This document shows positions 58,901 through 64,000 of a DNA stretch of 64,000 nt, in pieces; the stretch's first letter is position 1; each line of letters starts with the position of its first letter. The notes under the pieces were generated by a model. That model saw nothing but the letters and a program-made list of their open reading frames with translations, did no database searches and was not told where the DNA came from. This DNA is from Erpetoichthys calabaricus. Taxonomy: Eukaryota; Chordata; Cladistia; Polypteriformes; Polypteridae. The translations under genes were made by a program, and so were the position numbers. Location: NCBI RefSeq assembly GCF_900747795.2, contig NC_041401.2, positions 66,629,246 to 66,693,245 on the forward strand, given 5' to 3'.

Positions 58901-59021
58901 TCTCAGCAAATTTGCAAAACGTTGTAATGAAGAATCTGTTTTGTCAGCTCGAGAGCGCTACCTGGCAAGACAGATGGCACGGTCATCAACCAAAGCATAC
59001 ATTGAAAAAGAGGACGATTAA
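31955..59021 (+). CDS. nsrp1: nuclear speckle splicing regulatory protein 1 (7 coding exons)
   Basis: Joined exons 31955-31974, 40147-40234, 54015-54071, 54573-54701, 54959-55166, 57117-57219 and 58031-59021 give a predicted 531-aa protein; human NSRP1 (CCDC55) has 558. NSRP1 is an RNA-binding factor of nuclear speckles that affects alternative splice-site choice. Residues 1-36 match the human start (QYGLILPKK, then PSVFGDDSDEE). Residues about 37-190 are the conserved coiled-coil block, with VYEYDSIYDEMQ, DKDAFVTSAYRQKL and KQKDLSGFYRHLLNQ. The rest is a charged, Arg/Asp/Lys/Ser-rich disordered tail typical of speckle proteins. The last residues, SKFAKR to YIEKEDD, are almost identical to human. 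Introns 1 (8.2 kb) and 2 (13.8 kb) carry most of the repeats. The start has a strong context (A at -3, G at +4). Confidence 0.96.
31975..34176. other. nsrp1 intron 1, first part
   Basis: No other gene seen. The open frames at 32898-33119 and 33303-33560 have no recognisable family and are probably chance. Confidence 0.4.
34178..35154 (+). mobile_element. RTE LINE, 5'-truncated, with nested hAT
   Basis: Corresponds to the last third of the copy at 357-2493 (from GTGATGGACAGGTTGACA on), with MFADDIVI decayed. It reads CDRWVPAGVKGKVFKTIVRP and MDRIRNEYIRGSAHVRWLGG and ends CCCCTAACGGGAGCAACCGA. Several frameshifts. A 160-bp hAT MITE interrupts it. Confidence 0.85.
34320..34479. mobile_element. 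hAT MITE, 160 bp
   Basis: Terminal inverted repeats CAGTGGCGTAGCTAGG and, read inward from the right end, CAGAGGCGTAGCTAGG. A perfect 8-bp duplication CTCTAGAG flanks it (34312-34319 and 34480-34487), the hallmark of hAT elements. The LINE at 357-2493 has the uninterrupted site near 1790. Confidence 0.93.
35404..36559 (+). mobile_element. Tc1-type transposon, decayed
   Basis: Ends resemble each other as inverted repeats (GATCAGCCACAACTTTGATA and, at the right, TTTTAATGTTGTGGCTGATT) next to TA. The transposase frame starts ATGGCACCTGTCAAAGGGTG and has many stops and shifts. Near the end it still reads QQDNVSCHTAKIVQGW (second catalytic Asp) and WPPNSLDLNPIG, where the third catalytic residue is lost in a small deletion. 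Length about 1.16 kb; some internal sequence is missing. Confidence 0.85.
36565..36790 (-). mobile_element. LINE RT fragment (Rex1/CR1-like)
   Basis: On the - strand GCIFSPLLFSLNANDQE (motif B) and FTDDITIIGQITNETEE (motif C region) in neighbouring frames. Abuts the Tc1 element. Confidence 0.6.
36791..37886. other. nsrp1 intron 1, nothing recognised
   Basis: AT-rich DNA with a T run near 37529. No repeat or gene that I can name. Confidence 0.4.
37899..38189 (-). mobile_element. full-length tRNA-derived SINE
   Basis: On the - strand: CACGGTGGCGCAGTGGTAGC (A box), GGGTTCGCTTCCC (B box), the conserved body, and a (GGAT)n end. A perfect 12-bp duplication AGCAGTTACCAT flanks it (37887-37898 and 38190-38201). 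The reference copy for the other SINEs in the window. Confidence 0.93.
38202..40146. other. nsrp1 intron 1, last part
   Basis: No other gene or named repeat seen. Confidence 0.4.
40147..40234 (+). CDS. nsrp1: nsrp1 exon 2
   Basis: 88 nt between a gtgcag acceptor and a gtgagc donor. Encodes YGLILPKKTQSK and ends in an acidic stretch (DDSDEE). Ends in phase 0. Confidence 0.95.
40235..41418. other. nsrp1 intron 2, first part
   Basis: No other gene or named repeat seen. Confidence 0.4.
41419..41730 (+). mobile_element. tRNA-derived SINE, old copy
   Basis: AACATGGTGGTTAGTG (decayed A box) followed by the diverged body and GGTCCTGCAATGGACTGATG from the 3' half. No (GGAT)n end left. Confidence 0.6.
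41731..43040. other. nsrp1 intron 2; possible old DNA-transposon piece at 42860-43020
   Basis: CCCACATCATGATACTTTTT followed by ATACTTCACAGGTATGATG recalls the non-coding part of a fish DNA transposon, but ends were not found. T run at 42610-42631. Nothing else seen. Confidence 0.3.
43053..43776 (+). mobile_element. RTE LINE of a second lineage, 5'-truncated
   Basis: Reads KLEEWRRALAYRGLKIN, FNDDQDSEVSLQ, GKLDAEITH and, after shifts, VQESRLKWYEHVMRRDHEYV and KRGRPKWRWMDKVKEDLK. The 3' end has AAATCGACCCCACATAGAAG and an A-rich tail. It differs from the other RTE copies in sequence and tail. AGAAAAAAGAAA on both sides (43041-43052 and 43777-43788) is a likely but low-complexity target duplication. 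Confidence 0.8.
43789..45089. other. nsrp1 intron 2, nothing recognised
   Basis: No gene or named repeat seen. Confidence 0.4.
45090..46584 (-). mobile_element. probable Helitron, non-autonomous
   Basis: On the - strand it begins TCTATCTATTATAAAAAG after an A and ends CGCCCCCTAG before a T, the 5'-TC...CTAG-3' ends and A/T target of Helitrons. No Rep/helicase coding region is present. It contains a T26 run near 45980-46006 and, at about 45605-45870, a further repeat (TTTATTTGTCACATGCATAG) that looks inserted. Confidence 0.6.
46585..48440. other. nsrp1 intron 2, nothing recognised
   Basis: No coding sequence or named repeat seen; a short TA run near 47869. Confidence 0.4.
48445..48890 (-). 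mobile_element. lone LTR of another family, fossil
   Basis: On the - strand TTTAAAAG stands as TATA-like box near 48594-48601. The U3 part is a 57-bp tandem repeat, each unit with a joined ETS-CRE site (48608-48622, 48665-48679, 48722-48736; best copy CCGGAAGTGACGTCA on the + strand). Frames across it are spurious. Ends approximate; no internal region. Confidence 0.5.
48608..48778. repeat. 57-bp tandem repeat, about 3 units
   Basis: Unit starts at 48608, 48665 and 48722, exactly 57 bp apart; units 1 and 2 share CCATAGGCTCG and GGGTCTTC-like blocks. Confidence 0.85.
48900..50485 (+). mobile_element. Rex1/CR1-like LINE, decayed
   Basis: Frames in order read SGDKQQYSDARLELKRDI, KCLGGLVLKFIKTALPTTID, HQYVYRSNRSIDYAISAVLH, PQSVRVGLHHSS, then IIKFADDTTIVGLVTDGDE (RT active site FADD) and WCIENNLILNTQK. 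Many frameshifts and stops and no endonuclease part, so 5'-truncated. Ends in (TCTA)n near 50465. Sits in nsrp1 intron 2. Confidence 0.8.
50486..54014. other. nsrp1 intron 2, last part
   Basis: At 52850-52985 AAGGCTGATTTATACTTCTG looks like the end of a fish Harbinger/hAT MITE. Elsewhere I see no gene and no named repeat. Confidence 0.4.
54015..54071 (+). CDS. nsrp1: nsrp1 exon 3 (57 nt)
   Basis: 19 codons in phase 0, TSVGEALQKEAAKKKMMKQ, close to the human exon. A caaag acceptor and gtagaa donor bound it. Confidence 0.94.
54573..54701 (+). CDS. nsrp1: nsrp1 exon 4
   Basis: 43 codons in phase 0 between ttgtag and gtacat. Carries ASVYEYDSIYDEMQKNKEE, the most conserved part of the family. 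Confidence 0.96.
54959..55166 (+). CDS. nsrp1: nsrp1 exon 5 (coiled coil)
   Basis: 208 nt between taatag and gtgaga. A Lys/Glu-rich coiled coil followed by FKDKDAFVTSAYRQKLLERQ. Ends in phase 1. Confidence 0.95.
55202..55390 (-). mobile_element. SINE remnant
   Basis: CCATCCATTTGTCCATTTTC and CATGTCTTTGGG keep the order of the SINE at 37899-38189, at low identity. In nsrp1 intron 5. Confidence 0.5.
55391..57116. other. nsrp1 intron 5, nothing recognised
   Basis: AT-rich intron without further features. Confidence 0.4.
57117..57219 (+). CDS. nsrp1: nsrp1 exon 6
   Basis: 103 nt between ttatag and gtaggt. Encodes ALDVKKQKDLSGFYRHLLNQ, nearly identical to human, and ends in phase 2. Confidence 0.95.
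57581..57816 (+). mobile_element. possible mini-Helitron, 236 bp
   Basis: Starts TCTGAGAGAG after an A and ends GGACATCTAG before a T. GC-rich against an AT-rich intron. Helitron ends are short, so chance is possible. Confidence 0.4.
58031..59021 (+). CDS. nsrp1: nsrp1 exon 7, charged tail and stop
   Basis: 991 nt after a ctaatag acceptor. Encodes about 330 residues rich in R, D, K, E and S (many RD, RE, KE and DSER units), ending SKFAKRCNEESVLSARERYL then YIEKEDD and TAA at 59019-59021. The low-complexity tail varies among vertebrates; the final block is conserved. Confidence 0.96.
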
Positions 59022-59843
59022 TCGCAATAACGGCTTAGTAAATAGCTTGGTAAAGATTTGCATTCATTAAAGTTGAAAGTTACCTTTGGGGAGATGAAAG
59101 ACTACTCTTCTGTTTTACTTTCTAATAGACTGTGTCAAATATTTTGAATTCTAACATTTGGCACATTCATAAGTAACTGCCTGAAATCACTGACTGCCTG
59201 TGTTCATTTGAAGATTTTTTTTCAATTTTTGTTTAACAAGTTCATCTTTCTTGATTATTCTCACCGTGTACCACATTTATTGGAGAAACAGGATAAAGAA
59301 AACATGATTAGGGTTTCTGAAGCTAAGGTTTGAAAGTATGCTGTAAATGCCTCTGTAAATGGAAATGGCCAAACTCTACAGGTCCCAAACACCACAGCTA
59401 TAGTACATCTTATTTGACAGGTAGCTTTTTACTTTAGTCGTGACAGGTGCAATGCAAGAAATTGTCATCAGTTTTTGTAGGGAGTTAGTTGCAACTATAT
59501 AAGGTAACTTTTTAAATAAACAACATTTTGGTATGTTACACAGGATATATTATTGTATATGTAGATTGATTATATGAGCTTGAGTATTTGGTAGACAACC
59601 TTCTGTGTTTTTTTTTTTCTTCTAAAAGTGCTGCATAATATAGTGCTTAGCCTGTAATGCGACACTGTATATCCTGAATGGTTGGATTTCCTAATCACTA
59701 ATGTGATGACTTCTAAAATTGAATTGTATTGGAGCTGGTTGTTGATAATAGCCTTAGTTACCTTATGAATAAACTATTTAGCTACAAATACATACATACA
59801 TACATACATACATGATTTTGATCATGAATTTGACAGTAATAAA
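59022..59843 (+). terminator. nsrp1: nsrp1 3' untranslated region with polyadenylation signals
   Basis: AATAAA occurs at 59515-59520, 59768-59773 and 59838-59843, so several 3' ends are possible. The stretch has no coding sequence. A CATA microsatellite separates the last two signals. Confidence 0.6.
59788..59813. repeat. (CATA)n microsatellite
   Basis: About six perfect CATA units in the nsrp1 3' region. Confidence 0.95.
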
Positions 59844-59954
59844 GATGGGTTTTTTTACTTTCAACTTATGGTTGGTGTGGAATTTCTCAGGGTACTTCCG
59901 AAACATGTAGGTGCCAAGTTGATCCTCATCTCTAATTCTGTACTCGAAGTATGT

Positions 59955-60087
59955 TATTCAGTGGACTGGTGTCCTGCTCAGGATTGATTCTTGCCTTGTA
60001 TGTGATGCTACTGAGAAATAGTAGGTCTCTAATCCCTTTTTTGGACTAATTAAGTACACAAAATGGGTGAATGGATGGACAGTAGCA
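59955..60087 (+). mobile_element. SINE 3' half
   Basis: GGACTGGTGTCCTGCTCAGG and the end GAATGGATGGA correspond to the 3' half of the SINE family. Confidence 0.65.
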
Positions 60088-60526
60088 TGTGCAAAATATA
60101 TATACACAGCCCAAAATGATGGTCTAAATTGGACAAGTTTGAGTCATAAACTGTAAAATGTTATAGTGCCCTGGCATAGGTGCTCTAGCAGAAGTTAAGG
60201 GGAAAATAGGGAAAATTAAATTAAGGGAAATGGTGGAATTGGATAGAAAATATGCATTTAACATGGAATGGTTTCCTGTGACGTATTCCAGTCATCACTT
60301 TAGAAATGAACTTGTAGACATGCAAGTGTTTTCTTGCAACATCACATGCCAAAAATGTCTCTTGTTATAAATGAGTAATTCTTTTGGTGAGACTAAGAAG
60401 AGAGAAATAGGACAAATCAAATTTAATCAAACAATTAGATGCATTTATAACATTTAGTCTAAAGGCTGAATGAAATCACTAAACCTTTGTGGTTTATGAA
60501 GCTGAAAAACTGTACCCTTTGTGGTA
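60088..60526. other. intergenic, nothing recognised
   Basis: No gene or named repeat seen. Confidence 0.4.
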
Positions 60527-60935
60527 AGCCAGCCCCCTGTACACAGCAGACATGACACCAAATGTCCAAAGCACACACGTTTATTATGCTTTCAATCTTA
60601 CACGGCACCTCACAATGCCCTAATCAGCCAACTCAGTCCCTTCTTTCGTTTAGTCTCTGTACTTCTGCCGCCTTTACTCCTCTCCTCTCCTCCAAAGCTC
60701 CATCTTCTTCTTCCCAACTACGGTTCGTCTACTGGAGGGAGGCGGCCTCTTTTATAACAACCCGGATGTGCTCCAGGTGCTCTGTGGCGATCTTTCGGCA
60801 GCACTTCCTTGTGTGGTGGAAGTGCCGCATGAGCACCTGGAAGCACAGGTGTCCCTGGAATTCCTTCCGGCAGCACTTCTCCTGGCCCGGGGAGGTATTG
60901 GCCCTCTCCCGGTTCTTCCAGGCGTCAGCCACACC
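60527..60935 (-). mobile_element. lone LTR, fossil
   Basis: Same family type as 18472-19030: TATAAAAG on the - strand (60749-60756), AATAAA (60580-60585) and the GCAGCACTTCC/GGAAGTGC inverted motif. Starts TGTGGCTGAC on the - strand. No internal region. Confidence 0.65.
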
Positions 60936-60994
60936 TTGCTGATCAAATATTTTACTTTTGCTGTATAGTTGTATTGCACATGTCTGTATAAGTA

Positions 60995-61325
60995 ATTAGT
61001 ATTCATTCATCATTTTCGGAAACCATTTATTTCATATCTGGGTCATGAGGAGCAGGAGCATATAGCAAAAGAACTGGTCACAAGGCTGTACCAACTGTAA
61101 ACAAGGTGTCAGTCCATCAGGGTGCATCCAGTCATGCATACGTACTGGGCCAATTTATAGTCCTCAGTCACGACATGTTGGAAAAGCTTATGAAAACTGG
61201 AGCACCCAGAGAAAAATTGGCAAGGAGAATTTGTAAATTCCACACAGATCATGACCAGTACAGGATCTGAGTCCAGTCTTCTTGAGCGGAGCTATAGAAC
61301 AGCAGCACTGATTACTTTGTCACTC
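60995..61325 (-). mobile_element. tRNA-derived SINE, old copy
   Basis: On the - strand the body is followed by diverged 3' sequence. Landmarks on the + strand: CAGTCCATCAGGGTGCA, GGAGCACCCAGAGAAA and CAGTCTTCTTGAGC. Confidence 0.6.
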
Positions 61326-64000
61326 TAGTAAAATAATCATATCTGGTCAATTAGCTAAGATGACAGAAGAAAAATTTGATGTTATTGTTGATTCACGTCA
61401 AGACTTTGAGACTTATAGTCAGCTAGGCACACTGTAGTCAAAATCTGTTGTTAGCAATTGATTTTTCCAAGATTAAGTTTTAATTAAAAAGGCATCTGAC
61501 CCTTGTTCAGTTCTGTAATACTAATTTGAAACATCTATATTTTATTCTGTTTCATATTAAAATTACATGACTAGTTGTACATTGGGTTATATTCAAATTC
61601 AGAGTAATTGCTGTCTTTCATTGTTTCTGTAGCAGTTTAGACAAAAATAATTCTGCTTCCTTCAACATAGATCATTTTTATTTGTTTCGATAATGAGATA
61701 CAGTTGAAATTTTCACAAAAGACTAGGACAGATGCTTTGAACATTTTCACACATCACTGATAACAAATGAGAACTTGTTGATAAATACAGACAGGTCTTT
61801 ATGCATAACAGACTCATATATAAAGAAGAAACACATGATCCTTATACTGTACACATATTTTAAGACTGGCATTTTCCGTTGGGATACTAGAACTCATTCT
61901 TTGCTGTAACAGCATCATTTACATACAGTACATTACCACACACACACACACATATGTATATGCAGATTCACACATTCAACACTTAGTTATGTTCTTTGTT
62001 ATAATAACACATTGCTGACATTGGTTTGGTTAGTCACTAATGCACAGGAATTCTATACATCTGTTGTCTGTGATCTTATTGCTGTTATTTGTCAGTACAA
62101 TAACATATTAGATAGTGGACTTAAAAGTTTTTGAAGAGGTTGTGGGTTTCTTTGTATTTTTGTTTTTGGAATGGATTTTGTTAATATTAACACCACTGCA
62201 TTATGTGATGAGATCCTTAATAGACTTCTCCTTGCTTTGCATTTTTTAATAGTAAGTTAATAATTGTAGAAGCACTTTGTTGCCATAAAATGAGAACAGT
62301 TACCATCTTAGATTTTTTCCTGTAATGCATATTTTTACATCTGGTAAATAGTATTAAAGGTTAGACCTTTTAATGTACAGTGAACAGGTAAAATGTAATT
62401 TTTTATATTGGTTCTACAAGTGTGTTGATTAATTTGTTTTAAGCTAAACTCATCTCTAAGCCAGCAGCAGGTTTATATATACAGATTTTATCTACCTGAA
62501 CCAGACAAAGCCTTTGTGTATGTGCATTAACACACATTTGATTGTTTTCTACCCCTCCACAAAGGGCAAGAATAAAATGTCATTTAGTGCAGAAAGCTGG
62601 GAAGTAGAAGACATTAGCTATTTCTGTTGAACTTTCTGTGGTTGTCTCCTACCTTGTAAAAAGAAGACAGATTTTATTTGTTTAAAAACAATTGATTTAA
62701 ATAAATTGCATATCATTCAAGGTCTTACCAAGGTAAAGTAACACATAGTAAATTTCTGATTTCAGCACCAACAGTAAATCTAGCTTTTTGTGGGCCAAGG
62801 ATGGTTTGTGGCTAGATATGAATTTAGATTTAAATGAAAAGAGCAGGAGCAGCAGGTCTTCATTGAATTGAGCAAACCCAAGGGAACACTATCCTGATGT
62901 TTCGTTGGTCTTTTAATAGGTGATGAAGTAGGCAGATAAAGGAATTGAAGGTTTTTTGAGTCTTTTAGACGATGAGAGATCATGTCATTGCAAAGCTTAC
63001 ATAAGGCACATAAAAAGGGAAACGCACAGATTGAGATAAGTTTGTCTCGTTACTGTTTACTAGGTGCACAAGTGGCTGTACTGAAAGTAAATTTTGATCA
63101 CACCTCGGTGTGAGAGGATGGAAGATGAAAAGATTGTCAAAGTCTGCTTAACTTTCAGCATCATATTTTTCAGTTAATACCATTATTCAGTAATACTCAC
63201 TTTATGTCTGTATCGATGGAAGTACTCCTGATATGAAGGACAATTACATCCTCAATGTAAATAGTAATACATTCCAGGAAGAATAATTTTACTTTGATAA
63301 CAGTATATCAAAGTGAGGGCCTCATTGCTGGCACCAGACATATCAAAAGTGGCAGCTTTAGAAAATAGTCGTGATAGGAATTGTACAGGTAAAGAGCATC
63401 AAGCAGCTACTGCTGTACAATACTAGCTTTCCGTGAGCATTACTGTTCCTAACATTATACTTGTATGTTTTGATACACTAGTAACGTATGCATTTTAAGG
63501 TTGAATGGAGAGAGCAATGGTTCCAACATAAATTCATGCAGCTAGCGAAATGATTTGCTAAATTTGTTGACTAGAACACAGTAACCAAATGCAGAACTGC
63601 TTTTAGTTTTACCAGTATCCAAAACGGTGGCTTGTGCATATCAAGATATACTACACAATTAACATTCAGCTGTTTAGAGGGATTTAGCAATCGACATGTT
63701 TGCTTGCAGTTGGAACTGTAACATGTGGTTCATTTAGCTAAAGGTGGACTGAAATTTAAGTAATACTATTACTTTACTCTAAGTTAAACTCTGAATCCTA
63801 GATCAGAAATAACTGAATGGTTTATTGGTAATAAACGTGACAGTCGAGGGAAGTAAATTTCTCATCTTCCAACGTGGAGATCAATTGCACGTCAACATTT
63901 CTTTGGTTGACCACATAAAGAGGACATATGTGTGTGGCAAATACAAACACATGTACATGAGGCCTGCAGCTGTTTACTCATTTTCCTATGTAAATTACAG
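61326..64000. other. intergenic end of the window, nothing recognised
   Basis: AT-rich DNA with a short CA run near 61937. No exon, RNA gene or named repeat found. In human the next gene after NSRP1 is SLC6A4, but no part of it is visible. Confidence 0.4.

Noticed and set aside
61326-64000. An exon of the next gene (SLC6A4 in human)
   Set aside because: No open stretch with a transporter-like peptide on either strand.

Overview
The window comes from a vertebrate, most likely a ray-finned fish. The introns are large. The repeats are those of fish genomes: RTE, L2 and Rex/CR1-type LINEs, tRNA-derived SINEs ending in (GGAT)n, Tc1, hAT, piggyBac and Helitron elements, and lone LTRs. The SINE and LTR types remind me of bichirs and reedfish, but that is memory, not a search.

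Two host genes lie head to tail on the + strand. The 3' part of efcab5 (eight exons, 1-9309) encodes GAF-like segments and a tail that resembles the dynein stalk. The complete coding sequence of nsrp1 (seven exons, 31955-59021, predicted 531 aa) encodes nuclear speckle splicing regulatory protein 1. The same two genes are neighbours in the same orientation on human 17q11.2, which supports both calls. All exon joins were made by hand and keep frame with GT/AG sites.

Layout: 1-9.3 kb, efcab5, with an internally deleted RTE LINE, SINEs, a decayed LINE 3' end and a GAAA microsatellite in its introns. 9.3-31.9 kb, intergenic and repeat-rich: a 366-bp fold-back insertion, four lone LTRs all on the - strand, an L2 LINE split by two later insertions, a nearly intact 3.35-kb LINE, and a piggyBac remnant about 0.9 kb upstream of the nsrp1 start. 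31.9-59.0 kb, nsrp1, whose 8.2-kb and 13.8-kb first two introns hold an RTE LINE with a hAT MITE inside it, a Tc1 element, SINEs, a Helitron, a Rex1/CR1-like LINE and another - strand LTR. 59.0-64.0 kb, the nsrp1 3' region, SINE remnants, a sixth - strand LTR, then about 2.7 kb in which I see nothing.

The most unusual signals are two short insertions, each flanked by perfect target duplications, that share a hammerhead-ribozyme-like core (about 10.29 kb and 17.97 kb). The first lies in a fold-back structure whose other arm lacks half of that core. No complete new multi-gene system was found.
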